DNA of 64,000 nucleotides. Origin: Lumbricus rubellus (lineage: Eukaryota; Annelida; Clitellata; Crassiclitellata; Lumbricidae). Of the stretch, positions 1 to 11,094 are shown piece after piece. Within the stretch, counting starts at the first letter, position 1, and each line of letters starts with the position of its first letter. The notes under the pieces are model-generated. The model did not search any database, had not been told where the DNA came from, and saw only the letters and a program-made list of their open reading frames with translations. A program made the translations under genes and the position numbers. The stretch covers positions 21,497,696 to 21,561,695 of the forward strand of contig OX243825.1 in assembly GCA_945859605.1 (NCBI GenBank), given 5' to 3'.

Positions 1-1017
1 TCTGCCAGATTCAGTAAAAAGTAAGCTAATCTGATTTTCTTATATCTCCAATGCCTGATAATTAATCACACCAAAAGTTTCCAGATATTTAGAGGATTGA
101 ACCAAGAATAGGATTCCAAAATATCATGTCATAAATTTGAACGGATAGAAAGATATGAATATTTAAACTTCATCTCCAGAAATCTCTGTTTTCAGCAAGT
201 CTGTTATGGTGTTCGTTGCGGTTTTGATGCTTGATAGTTCCCAATTTTGGTCTTCAGGGATCCTGGAGTAAATTTAACGGAGTATATTATCGCAATATTC
301 TGCTGTCACAACATCTTCCACTTGTTATCAGAAATCTATAGCCCCAGAAGGCTGTTTTCTTTTTCAACAGAACAGCGCCAGCCCACAGAGCCAAGGAAAC
401 CATCGAAATGCTGACAAGAAAGACGCCAGACTTCATTTCTCTCACATTATGGCCTCCGAACTGCCCATATTTGAATCGTGTCGACTATAAAGTGTGGAGC
501 GTGATGCAAGACCGAGTCTACCAGGCAACAATCCATGATATAAACGATCTAAAGCAACCAACGCTTGTTGGAAGTGTTGGAAGGCCTGGACCAGAGGATA
601 ATTGACGATGCTGTTGCGTAATGCATGGCGCTAGCGCTTCCAGGCTTGCGTGCAAGCAGGAGGAGGACATTTTGAGCATCTTAATTAATTAAATAATCAA
701 ACCATATTGTTGGGCTCATATCGTTAGTTCAATTCTCTACATATCTGGGAAATTTTAGAATGATTAATCATCAGGCATTAGAGATTATAAGGAAACATTT
801 TATTGAATGTAACAGAATATTGGTTGTAAACTGAAATTTCGTCATATGAAGTTTAAATATTCATATCTTTCTATCCGTTCAACTTTACCTCATGAAATTT
901 TGGAATCATATTCTTGGTCCACTTCTCTAAATATTTGGAAAATTTTAGCTTGATATGTTATCAGGCATTAGAGATATATGAAAAACAATTTGGCTTAGTT
1001 TTTTTTGACTCACGGTG
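1..1017 (+). mobile_element. Tc1/mariner-type element with long terminal inverted repeats, degenerate
   Basis: The first ~170 bases and bases ~845-1017 are diverged inverted copies of each other: both carry the stretch reading AATGCCTGATAA, then ACCAAGAATA, then GAACGGATAGAAAGATATGA when the right arm is reverse-complemented. The right arm ends CACGGTG followed by TA (1018-1019), as expected for a TA-target element; the left end lies at or just beyond the window edge. A third partial copy of the arm, in the same orientation as the right arm, lies at ~713-810. Between the arms is a transposase remnant (see 357-665). The superfamily call rests on the transposase motifs; long arms are unusual for classic mariner. 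Confidence 0.72.
357..665 (+). pseudogene. Tc1/mariner transposase C-terminal fragment (broken)
   Basis: Translation reads FFNRTAPAHRAKETIEML, then PDFISLTLWPPNCPYLNRVD, then KVWSVMQDRVYQ, which is the C-terminal catalytic region of Tc1/mariner DDE/D transposases (the family pattern is D-x-APAH ... LWPPNSPDLNPxDYxxW). The last catalytic Asp (in VDY) is kept, but the Asp that normally precedes APAH is an Arg in this copy. The frame meets a stop at 603-605, while the usual C-terminal tail (DDAV.QWR...LQACV.AGGGHFEH) is still readable in another frame up to ~690, so there is at least one frameshift. Not functional; no upstream N-terminal half is visible. Confidence 0.8.
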
Positions 1018-1239
1018 TACTTGTGTCAATACTTGAACGCTTCTTTGCCAATATGCAGCTAGCGACAGAACTTTGTCACCTAATGCATGGGGAAGTTTTG
1101 AGTCACTGATTGAAGGGTTGAGGTACGACTGATGAGGCTGTCATTAGCAATGATTTGCAAGTTCTGTCAATCCTCTACCACTCACGTTTAAATGTATAGG
1201 CCCATATAGGCGCAACCACCCTATGTGGGACCCACGGGA

Positions 1240-1345
1240 CGCGTCTCCTCCAACTTTTGAGTGGTCCCCTAACTTTATTATTATGGTCCCCCAACTTTTA
1301 GGACGTGATTCATTATGGTCCCCCCCAACTTTTAGGACGTGATTG
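1240..1345. repeat. short degenerate direct repeat (GGTCCCCCAACTTTTAGGACGTG)
   Basis: The phrase TGGTCCCCYAACTTT recurs three times, the last two followed by TAGGACGTGATT. It looks like a remnant of a dispersed repeat; no family is recognised. Confidence 0.5.
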
Positions 1346-1659
1346 CACCTATGTATAGGCCTATGCGCTCGTTCCAGAAGCAGCTATTAGTTCAAGGAAA
1401 TTTGTATCCCTGCCAGTGGCGTCGACATGAACTTATGATAGGGGCGGAAGGTTATGACCGGATGCTTGTATTTTCTCATATAATTTGACAAATTAATAAC
1501 CTTTTGAAAAACTTTTGTCCTACGCCAACGGGATGGGGAACCCCAAACCCCCTGTATTCGCCATTGATCCCAGCCAAGAATTAGTCAAGCCTTTAATTAC
1601 ATATACTATAGATATACGTGCTCTTGATCCTGGCACCGCACCCTGCATGCACGAACCAC

Positions 1660-1908
1660 GCATGCATGCATGTATAATATATATATATATGTGTCATGTG
1701 TGTAGGCCTATATATTTATGTACTATCATTACTATGTATGTTATGTATGTATGAGTGCATGCTTGCATGCATTTATGCAGGCTATGCATGCACACCGTTA
1801 AAGTAGCAGGAGTTATAGAGCGACAGTAGTAGTTTACTAGTTGTATTTGCAGGTCTATTTAAAGCAGAATTTCGAGGTCTTCGACTTCGAACATTGCATT
1901 ATTAGGCC

Positions 1909-1959
<51 letters not shown>

Positions 1960-2002
1960 ATGTATATGTATATATATAAATACATATATCTATATAAATA
2001 TC
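1660..2002. repeat. AT-rich simple repeats: TATG/TA tracts with a (TA)n core
   Basis: Alternating TATA/TATG/ATGC tracts, with an almost pure (TA)n run at 1912-1951. No coding signal; the short ORF at 1515-1754 is a product of this composition. Confidence 0.85.
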
Positions 2003-2234
2003 AGGACTACCACTTGACTTTTGAGTTCATTCATCTTGCGGTTGATGCAACCGTTTGCCGAGACCAAAAATTCCGTTTTTCTCGAACCGTCCTGATTTGA
2101 GATTATTGTTTCGGTACTGTACTCTGGCCTATATAGCTACCCCAGCACGTGCGTGTACCCCCATCTCTACTATCGAATTTAAAATTAATTTAAATGCCCC
2201 TCCGAAGTAAGACGTACCTGTTCAATAACTGGAA

Positions 2235-2273
2235 TGACGTCATCTGCGAGCGGCAACGTAACTTATGACGTCA
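2235..2273. promoter_or_regulatory. Two palindromic CRE (ATF/CREB) sites
   Basis: Perfect TGACGTCA palindromes occur at 2235-2242 and 2266-2273, 31 bp apart start to start (about three helical turns), followed by TGACG half-sites near 2338 and 2361. TGACGTCA is the established CREB/ATF binding site. The adjacent 2.5-3.0 kb is GC-rich and contains a candidate exon, so this could be a proximal promoter. That role is an inference. Confidence 0.4.
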
Positions 2274-2582
2274 TCGTTTGGTCATCGCCAAACCCGATTC
2301 ATCAAGAGACGTGTATAATACATAATCTGCTAGGACGATGACGTAATTCGTCTTCGGCCATGACGCATTGTGGGCGTGGTCACTGTAGAGGTCAGCGCCG
2401 GTCTTAACAATAATCCGTAGTAGACCTATAATAATTAGTCGTCCGAGTGACCAAAAAAGATTATGAGGTGTACCGCAAGATCATAAAAGCGCGCATCCCG
2501 CCGCATACATTGGATTGAGACCCGCGAGTAGGTCCACGTTATTATAAGATCACTGAATATATTTTCTTTCTTTCGTGTCCAG

Positions 2583-2689
2583 TCAATCAGCAAGTGGTCT
2601 GGGCTTCGCAGCAGAAGGCCCTTAACGTGCTGATTAGGGCCTACCCATCACTACTCCTGCGCAATTGTTTCCAAAGCCAAGTCCCGTGA
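2583..2689 (+). CDS. Candidate orphan terminal exon, unknown protein
   Basis: A strong acceptor (TTTTCTTTCTTTCGTGTCCAG) precedes a frame that starts in phase 1 and reads NQQVVWASQQKALNVLIRAY, then PSLLLRNCFQSQVP, then TGA. The composition (mixed, leucine-rich, amphipathic) resembles real protein more than repeat noise, but I recognise no family and see no partner exon upstream. It could be a chance ORF in a GC-rich island. The opposite strand has a 131-codon ORF over 2634-3029 with no recognisable domain. Confidence 0.15.
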
Positions 2690-2936
2690 CTAACAGCCCG
2701 GCCACGGCCGCCGCCTTCGGCCCCTCGGTGAGCGCTGCGCACGATGATATCTGGTTGGCCCACCCTCGCCTCTGCGGCGGCTCTGGTCTCGCTGGGGGTC
2801 TGAGCCGGGCAGAGAGAGAGACAGCGAGCGGAAAAGTGATCGCTGATTTCGTAGAATGAGGGACAGTCATCTGCCTGGTCCGCTGGCCCAAGGCGCATTC
2901 CTGTGGTCTAGAAGAGTTTCCGGTGCTTGATGGGAC

Positions 2937-3046
2937 GACCTGAGGGCGGGGCCTCTGAGGAGGGACAGGCATAGTGGAAGGACGGAAGACGTTCGAATTG
3001 TGCCTGAACTTATCGGCGAATTCAAACACGCAGTTTACGAAGTCGT
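2937..3046. repeat. Dispersed repeat, copy A (partner at 5170-5295)
   Basis: Shares with 5170-5295 the ordered phrases GGGCGG.GCCTCTGAGG, AGGCATAGTGGAAGGA, GGAAGACGTTCGAAT and TTATCGGCGAATTCAAA, then TTTACGAAG. The two copies are similarly oriented and differ by small indels. The family is unknown. Confidence 0.7.
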
Positions 3047-4035
3047 GGAATACATTTTATGATGCCAATGCAATAATTGCACTAAGCCTGATAAGATTCA
3101 GTTATGCATCTACAAACTGTTTTCCAATGTGATGATGAAGTTACATAATCGTACGGTGCTCAGTGTGCTAGGCACGTGAACATTAATAAGCGCACAGCCT
3201 ATCAAACGCGCGCTACGCGTTCTATGTCAGGTCAAATTCTTAAGTGCCCTTTTAAATGTGTCAAGTAAGAGGCTCACTAGCCAATCGATTTGGTTTCTTT
3301 AGCATACGCAACAGCGTATGCTTAACAGCGCCGTTGTGTTCGCTATTTATTGAAAGTAGGCTACTTCAGGGAACTCCTTAGTCTGCTACTCTCCTTTGAT
3401 TGCATTTTGAAATCTCCAGCAGCTGTGTTGTCCGAACTTTTCTCTACAATCACTGTTAATTATTATCTGAAGCGTGATAGTTTGAGTTAGCCTCTTCACA
3501 TTTCGTGACGAGTGGTGAACCACAGTGGAATGTCGGCTTTGTATTAGTCTACATTTGAACGTCAACAATAGCATTCTGTTGCCAGATTCAGCGCTCGTGA
3601 ATGGGCATAATATTATGCCCTGCACTTAGTTATGTAGAGCGTATACATTTTCGCCAGTTTAGGTTCACGTTGGATTTGATTCTTAGGTGTGTAGCTTATA
3701 GATGTGCGTTTCCTGTAGTAGCCTAACTTATAAGAGGGGTAGGCTATGCATGCGTGCCCGCACATAGGGGCAAGGGGCACTTGCCCCCCTTGGAAAATCC
3801 ATTTCCTATTTTTAAACTGCTACTTTTGGTTTTTAACAAATTTCTTCGCACTAAAGTGCTAATGTTACAAAATTATACACATGGTGAAACTGAGAAAGTG
3901 ACATAATAATTATAGAAACCTCTGTGAAAAATAGCCGTGTTCTAGCAGTGTCGCTGAGAGAAAGACCGGCAAGACAGAAGATGACACTCCTTGGAAATGT
4001 GATGCGCATAGACCGGTAGAGCCATGCGCCGACTT

Positions 4036-4160
4036 CAGAGAGTCGGCGGCGGCGCGCCGGTCATTTTTGGTCGGCGGCGGCGGCGGCGCGCCGACCAACA
4101 AAAATCGGCGGCGGCGGCGCCCTCAAAACGTCGGCGTCGGCGGCGCGGCGCGGCGTCGTG
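4036..4160. repeat. GGC/CGG-rich low-complexity block
   Basis: Repeated TCGGCGGCGGCGG tracts with GGCGCGCC palindromes, much richer in GC than the flanks. A second block with the same phrase lies at 5003-5033, directly after the CATA microsatellite. ORFs on both strands here are compositional. Confidence 0.75.
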
Positions 4161-4603
4161 GGATTAGTGTTCAAGCGTCGCATATTTATTTTAAAAGTTG
4201 TTACACAAAAACCTATAATAAACATTTTTGCCTGTTGAGCCATTATTTTGGCAGTTATCTGGTCTTTAATCAAAATTCGTGAGAAAACAATTGTTCTCAG
4301 AATAGACGTTCATAGAGAAAATTATGCAAAGACTCAATTAAAAGCAACTTGACAACGTTTTCAAATTCAGGCCTCCAGCTTACTTAACCTAGTAATAGAA
4401 TTTAAAGAACTGTTTGCGCAGTGGCAGTGCTACCTGCCTATTCTACTCTTGGCCTGCCTTATGATCCTACATAAATACTTTGGGATTTTTAATATCTTCC
4501 TTACACTTAATTTCTTTGATCTGCCGAATGAGGCCCATTTTCTTATCGCGAAATGCTGTAATTGTACATCTGCCCGCACGCAGATTGATTGATGCATACA
4601 AGT

Positions 4604-4996
4604 AGCCTACGCGAACGTACATGCACTCATACATGCATACATATTATACATACATACATGCATACATACATACATACATACATACATTCAGTAATACATT
4701 CATCCATACATATAAACATGCATGCAAACATTACACACACACATAGATTCATACATACATAATTACCTACATACATTCATAGGTGCATACAAACATGCAT
4801 ATACATACATACATACGTACATACGTACATACATACATACATACATACATACATACGTACGTACGTACGTACGTACGTACGTACGTACGTACGTACGTAC
4901 GTACGTACATACAAACATACATACATACATACATACATACATACATACATACATACATACATACATACATACATACATACATACATACATACATAC
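4604..4996. repeat. (CATA)n / (GTAC)n compound microsatellite
   Basis: A ~390-bp array of CATA tetramers, interrupted at about 4855-4908 by an uninterrupted run of GTAC tetramers, which are self-complementary. The YIHTYIHT and YVCMYVCM ORFs on the two strands are translations of this array and are not genes. Confidence 0.95.
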
Positions 4997-5169
4997 GAAT
5001 TGTCGGCGGCGGCGGCGCGGCGCGGCCGGCGCAGAGCTCTGTAGACCGGCTGGAAAAGAGACGATGCTGGCATCTGGGGAGGAAAAGAGAGGGGAGGACG
5101 TCCACGGAGGAGACGGATGGAGGAGATAGGCTACATGAGGTGACAGGGATGAACCTTGCAGAGCTGAGG

Positions 5170-5295
5170 GATTGAACGGCCTAAGGGCGGGCCTCTGAGG
5201 GAGAGGCATAGTGGAAGGATGGAAGACGTTCGAATGGCATCAGGACTTATTCAGGAGTTATCGGCGAATTCAAAGACTCGATTTACGAAGACACG
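5170..5295. repeat. Dispersed repeat, copy B (partner at 2937-3046)
   Basis: Diverged copy of the 2937-3046 segment, with an extra 15 or so bases (CATCAGGACTTATTCAGGAG) before TTATCGGCGAATTCAAA. Confidence 0.7.
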
Positions 5296-5589
5296 AACTG
5301 GTCTATAGCCTATTATAGGCCTAAGTTTCTGAGCACATGAAATAGTTGCACCGAACGTGATGTAATTTCGGTGTCATCTACACGGCACGCTCTATATTCC
5401 AGTAGGCCTACATATACAGTATAAGAAAGCCAGAGTTAAGTGGGCCATAATACGAATAACCAAGTTGGTTATTGTTGATGAGGCTCATCAACATGTCCAA
5501 TTGCCTTCAAGTCGATTTCGTTGTTTCGAGGCTTTGAGTACCAACTGCTGTCCTAATTTGACTTTTAAGTAATTGGAAGGAGGCGATAT

Positions 5590-5892
5590 AGCGCATTGAA
5601 AACGCACTAGCATGGAGATAAGCGGACTCGAATTCGAACCCCGTACGATATAGGCTACCGGTACGTGCTTTGTAGGCTGATATTATACAGTGATATTAGT
5701 GCCGTGCAGGCCTATAGGCCTATTGCAGGTTGGCTGTTCTATTAGTAGCCTACCAGTAGCCTAGATAAGATTGATGTCTTCTGTAATTTGTGTTCTTGTG
5801 AATTGTTTCAATTGCATAACTGTGCACTGTAACCGGTTCCGGTCTGTCAACCGGAGTGTTGAATAAACGAACATTATTATTATTATTATTAC
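5590..5892 (+). mobile_element. tRNA-like SINE fragment and ATT-tailed repeat
   Basis: At 5587-5650 the sequence has the spacing of a tRNA-derived Pol III head: a degenerate A box (TATAGCGCATTGA) and a B box (AATTCGAACCC). At 5820-5892 a separate repeat ends GTTGAATAAACGAACATT(ATT)n. A related end (GTAACTGTG, TTGTCAACCTGAG, ATAAAACGAA) lies at 8175-8235, so this is a dispersed family. Which element the tail belongs to is not clear. Confidence 0.4.
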
Positions 5893-6559
5893 TACATAAT
5901 TATAGGCCTAGTTAGTTACAGGTCTACCATTGACTGGAGAAGATCAGACTGTAAATAATAAATGGCCGAGGGCAAAATAGCGAAAACAGTCGTCGCTCAC
6001 CGTTTGCTACCAATATCGTACCGCACTCGGTGTGATAAGGTCGTGCACATTAGGCCTAATAAAACTTATCGGCTTTGTGTGCGCTAAGGCTGTTCTATAT
6101 TAGGCTACATAGCCTAAAATACATAGGGGAAAGGCTTGTATTATGGGCCAGTGTGTAATATGGGCCTCGACTGTTTCTCCCACCTACCATGTCTGCGGAG
6201 AGCTCTTACTGTGTGAAATAATCCGTCCACAGATTTCAACTTCATATTTTGAATGCGTCCCTATGCTCATAACCTATGCACGAAATTATAAAATGTTTTA
6301 ATTTTTATGTAGATTTCTTATAAAAAAATTCAAACTTCAGCAGCTGTTGTGTGGCTTATTAATTATTTGAGTTATACTATGCCCTTTGGTCTCAGAAGGT
6401 AGGGAATTTCTTCATCATATAAAAACGCAACTATCTTTATATTTAAAACATTCGTTGATCACACTACAACGGATTTTCCATAAGCATACCAGTGTGTGTA
6501 ATATGGGCCTGTGATCCAATGTGTAATATGGGCCGGCCCATATTACACATCTCACTCAC

Positions 6560-6717
6560 TGCGAGCTCGTGGTGGCAACAAATTGCTATGGCGTTCACAT
6601 GACTTGCCAGCAGACATAGAAAAAGATCTAGTTGAGCACATAGGCCTACACGTGATGGAATCTAGGTTTTATGGACTCACACGAGCATCACTGTTGAGTT
6701 TGTACCATCCGACGTGA
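6560..6717 (+). pseudogene. pogo/Tigger-like transposase N-terminal remnant
   Basis: The frame reads LPADIEKDLVEHIGLHVMES, then RFYGLTRASLLSLYHPT and stop. The pattern LPxxxExxLVxHIxxMExxFxGLTxxxL is the amino-terminal DNA-binding segment found in pogo-type DDE transposases. No catalytic domain follows. Downstream, a separate frame reads MTERPVPVEPSHKNLEAT twice because of the local 58-bp duplication. Confidence 0.6.
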
Positions 6718-6829
6718 CTGAACGTCCTGTGCCTGTGGAGCCCTCTCACAAGAACCTGGAAGCGACTGGGATGACTGAACGTCCTGTGCCTGTGGAGCCC
6801 TCTCACAAGAACCTGGAAGCGACTGAGAC
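6714..6829. repeat. 58-bp tandem duplication
   Basis: Two near-identical head-to-tail units, each reading TGACTGAACGTCCTGTGCCT and continuing to AACCTGGAAGCGACTG, inside the pogo-like element. Confidence 0.9.
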
Positions 6830-6911
6830 GCAACATCTTACTATGGAGCTAGTTGTCCATAATGAATGTGAAAATTAGTTTGGTCTTGATAAATAAAGCT
6901 TGTTTGTGTGC

Positions 6912-6982
6912 ATGTGCATTTGTTATGGCGCCCTTCAATCTCTCTACTCAGAGGCGCTCCCGACTGTATCGGAGTTTCACAA
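6912..6982 (-). mobile_element. SINE tail fragment (L2-type 3' end)
   Basis: Contains GTTATGGCGCCC, TCTACTCAGAGGCGCTCCCG and ATCGGAGTTTCAC, the 3' half of the tRNA-headed SINE seen in full at 35172-35370, here nested in the pogo-like element. Confidence 0.75.
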
Positions 6983-7798
6983 TCCCTACATGTATCGTGC
7001 ACGTGCATGAAACTATTTGTATATATAATTATATATAGCCTATACATGTATATGTACGTTACATACTGGTATATGTATGTAGGCTACATTGTATATAGGC
7101 CTATATATATATATCAATGCAGCATACACCACCGCAACCCACAACAGTAACAGCAGTTCTCCTACATGAGTAGCAGCTTTGCTTAATCTCTACAATGGTG
7201 GCTCATATTACACACAGGGTCGTGTAATATGGTCCACTTTACGTATTTAGAAAAAAATTATTTAAAAATTTATTTTAACAGATTAAAGAATAATTTCTTC
7301 ATATTTGATCACAATTCACATCAAGTTATGCCTAAAATAAACTATCCGACGCATTCAGCTTCATCTGCACTCTAAAATAGCGAAGTTTCTTAGGGGGCCC
7401 ATATTAGAAGCCCTTCCCCTAGACCTAGGCTTATAGTGCCTAGGCCTACACGTTTAAACGTGTCAAGTCACAGGTCACCGATCTGGTTTCTTTAGCAAAC
7501 TCAACAGAAAACTGCCTTCTTGTCTCTTGTCTCTGATCGCTCATGAATAAGCTGGTGCCCCGCGCTTGGCTTTCTAGTAGCGCCTTAGAAATTTCGAGTT
7601 TACGATTACGATTGCTACACAGTTATTGATAGTCATATACCCGACTATAGGGGGGGGGAAGGTAACCTAAGATGGGACGGTTTGTAAGATCTGATGGGGC
7701 ACACCTATTATGTATTATTGTTATACAGCAAAGGAAGCCACTGTGCAGAGTTGCAAATGACCAGTGTTTAATCTAGACATCACCATGCAGAAGGAAAT

Positions 7799-7800
<2 letters not shown>

Positions 7801-7855
<55 letters not shown>
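7801..7855. repeat. (CA)n microsatellite
   Basis: An uninterrupted run of about 27 CA dinucleotides. Confidence 0.97.
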
Positions 7856-7856
<1 letters not shown>

Positions 7857-9569
7857 AAATGTTACAAAATGATAGTTTTAAAAAGCTTTATTTTTATTCA
7901 ATTTTTTCAAATGTTTTATTTTTAAACTAGGTCTATGCTAGGCCTAGGCCTACTGTTGATTAACTATTTTGTTTAGAGTCTACACCTGCATCTATCTAGT
8001 GCATGTCTCCACTCAGTATATTAGTATAGTTCATACCTAGGGTACTCTACAAGAGCTTGCCAAAAATTAAAATTAATAGGCCTAAATAGACCAATCAAAT
8101 AAATAAATAATAGAAACTCGTTAACAATGAAATATTTTAATCCACTGTACTTTTTCCAACTATTTTTTAACTTCATCTTGTAACTGTGTTGCGGCTTGTC
8201 AACCTGAGTTTTGATAAAACGAATGTGCAATAAACAAATTCATTTGAATCAATCATAACCTTTCAAGTGTTGTGAAGCTAACGAGTTTAGCATGGTTTTG
8301 TATATAAATATACACTCACCTCCCTAACCGAAAGTCATGCACCTCGGACATAGACTAATAACCGAAGCTTTATCCATCTAGTGTTAATTACACATCAGTG
8401 GTATTACGTACTCATGAAGCGCAGATGATGTCATCAGTTTTTGCGTTGTGTTTGTATAATTTATGATATTTCCGTATTTTAGTGATAGTCCGATCGCTAA
8501 AGTCTATTTATCAGAACAATCGCGCAAAAGTGGAAGATTAGTTGATTTTTGCGGTGAGTACACCTAATATGTTGTAGAAGATATCTGGGGGTCAACCCAC
8601 GCTGGAAAATCGATATTTGAATTGATTTTAATTTATTTTGATCGGTGAGCGATAATAGGTGAAGTTGCGTATTCACCACTATACCGTGTATACGGTAAAT
8701 ATCATTTCGTAGCCTGTAAGTGATGTTTCGTGTCACAGCAACAGATCGTTCTTAATTTATTTGTTTGCATTTGTTATCGAAATGTCAAAATGTCCGTTTG
8801 TTACTGGACTGACTGATTTGAAATCATATACTTATGTCAGGCCGAAATTTGCAGATTTAAAATGTGTGTAACTTATCGTTTCAGTGTTCGAAATAATTCT
8901 CCACGGCTATTATTTTCATCTATTCGCCTTCTACTTTGGCACCTATACTTTTCATTAATCCAGCGTCCATTTAAGTAAGAATTCGCTTAATCAATGCAGC
9001 TTCTATTTTGGGCAAGAGTTATTTTTTTATCAATCCAACTTCTATTTAAATTGCAATTAGGCCTATTTACATAAATCCAGCTCCAATTTAATCAAGAATA
9101 TTTTCATCATTTCCACTTCTATTTAAAAAAATTATTATCAATGATCCGACTTCTATTTATTATTTTTTTCCTTCAACATTTATTGTTTTCCTCAGGCTAA
9201 AAGCTAAACTAAAAAAGAGAAGTGTGTTCAAGATTAGAGTGCGTGATTTTCATGCTGTGTGCATTTGACAGTCTCTGAAAAGGCAGGCTATCTCCCTTGG
9301 ATTGTCGGAAACGACTACACCACAAAAGTTTGTTCCATTCAGCCGGGTCCATCCAGTTGCAAAAATTCACAATTTCCCAATTTTCTGGCTGAAGTGTGAC
9401 CACAAAGTCACTTTGAGATGAAAATCGTAGCCCGTTCTTTTCGACAAATCAACGTGAATGCGACCAACGCTTTATAAGTTCGTGCAAAGGTGAATACTTG
9501 AGAACGTTGAAGCGATAGATTGCCCATAACGTGTAAAACATTTCCAGACATTTCCAGACAGCAAGAACT

Positions 9570-11090
9570 TAGAGGAGATTATATAAACCTTATTTTTGGC
9601 AAAACCAATTTCATTTGTAAGAGAGAGTAAAGCAGATGAATTATCTGCAGTGTTGAAACTTTCCAGTTTGAAGAAGCTACAGGCCTATATCAAAAGTGTG
9701 CAGGAACTTGGCCAATAGCATAGTGACAAATGTTCATTTGAGCCAATTAAATGACCATATTAAGTTAAAACATTGCAGGATTGAATTATTATAAATAGGG
9801 ACTGAGTGTGTTATTGCTTGTTAGCCATGACTCACTGCTTCTTCAATGACACCTCAAATTTTGCGTTGGATATCTGTATTGGTTAGTCTAGTATCAAGTA
9901 GTCAACAGGACAAACCTAAAAGATTAAAAAATCTGCGAGTGCAGAGCTGTCCTTTTTTATGCGTGCAGTTACAGATGTCTAAAACAATTTGCTAAATGAA
10001 CATGATTATAGCCCAATGTCAATTTGATTAAAAAGTACATAAACCCAACTAACATTGTCTGGACTAAACCTGTTGTCAAGCAATTGAAGCAACTGCAGAA
10101 CCTTGCAGTAGAAATTTAGAAAAAATACAAAAGTGCAAACAAATTATAGCATTTATAACTGAAGTATTAATAATTATAAATGAACAACAATCTTGAAAAG
10201 CAATTTTTATTGTATGTGTTCAATAAACAATTATATAATTGTTCAATTTAACTCTAAACTGAGCCATGTGCATTACATTTTTAAAATCAGGAGGAGGAGA
10301 GTTCCAAAGTGATGGACCAGAGCACTAAATAGAAAACTGCCTTCAAACTTCAAATCAGCCTATGTGTTCAAGCTGGCATTAGCTTGTTCCTGACAAGGAC
10401 CTTTTCCAATGCTGTTCAGCATCTTGATTCCACACCTGATCACAATGACTGCAATTCTGTCAACTGTTTATTTTCATCTGCTTGGTTTTGAAGAAGTTTT
10501 CTATCCAAATGTAAAAGAAGTAGACTCTGAACAGACTCATATGAGTCAGTTCTGGACTGCAGTGGACATTTGTTTGCTAGTTGTCATGCTTGATCTCCTA
10601 TTTTTACTCCAAGAGCGACATTTCATCAAGAACATGACCTAACACTTAAAACCTGATGCAACTTCATTATAAACATAGCTAAACTGATTGGAAGGTTACT
10701 CCTGTGCTTATGTAATCTGTGTGATCATGATATATTAATTCATTTGAAATTGTAAATTGTTCCCAATAACAAATCATTAAATATTAAATAATTTGAGAAT
10801 CAGTGTTAAGGAAGCCAACTTGATTGTCAGCGAGCACCTTGATTCTACCCTTATGGCAGTTCAATCAGCCAGAGGCGTAGTGACCTCCTTCCATACCGTC
10901 TGACTGGAGGTCCCTGCAAAGAATGGGTCCTAAAAGTGGCAAAAATTGTAAGGTATTACTTGGTAGGTGACATTTATTGATACTACTGCACAATCCATGT
11001 TGGAAAGCACTGTTTAAAAGGCTTTAACAGCAGTAAATACGGAATACATGTACGCTGTAGGGCGTGTAGGCCCATGTAAACATAATATGA
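9570..11090. other. Spacer of the inverted-arm element, no gene seen
   Basis: AT-rich sequence with no exon-like reading frame or recognised protein. Around 10270-10330 the phrase GAGGAGAGTTCCAAAGTGATGG resembles the body of the L2-tail repeats at 11191-11340 and 40230-40320, so a second degenerate copy may lie here. The 77-codon ORF at 10409-10642 has no recognisable features. Confidence 0.5.
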
Positions 11091-11094
11091 ACCC

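Larger units (their letters stand above)
6126..7419 (+). mobile_element. pogo-like DNA transposon, non-autonomous, TA target duplication
   Basis: The left end GGGGAAAGGCTTGTATTATG and the right end (reverse complement) GGGGAAGGGCTTCTAATATG form ~25-bp terminal inverted repeats, flanked on both sides by TA (6124-6125 and 7420-7421). Subterminal GGCCCATATTACAC motifs recur at ~6150, 6500-6550 and 7200-7230. The inside carries a transposase helix-turn-helix remnant (6560-6717), a 58-bp tandem duplication (6714-6829) and a nested SINE fragment. TA duplication, TIR form and the HTH remnant agree with the pogo/Tigger group. Confidence 0.75.

Noticed and set aside
2634..3029. 131-codon Pro/Arg-rich minus-strand ORF
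   Set aside because: GC-rich compositional ORF overlapping a dispersed repeat; overlapping plus-strand ORFs are equally open.
4722..5209. Long ORFs of 100-150 codons on both strands rich in YIHT and MYVC
   Set aside because: They are translations of the CATA/GTAC microsatellite; no initiation context or splice structure.
5587..5660. A functional tRNA gene
   Set aside because: A and B box-like segments are present but no cloverleaf can be closed and no terminator T-run follows; better seen as SINE debris.
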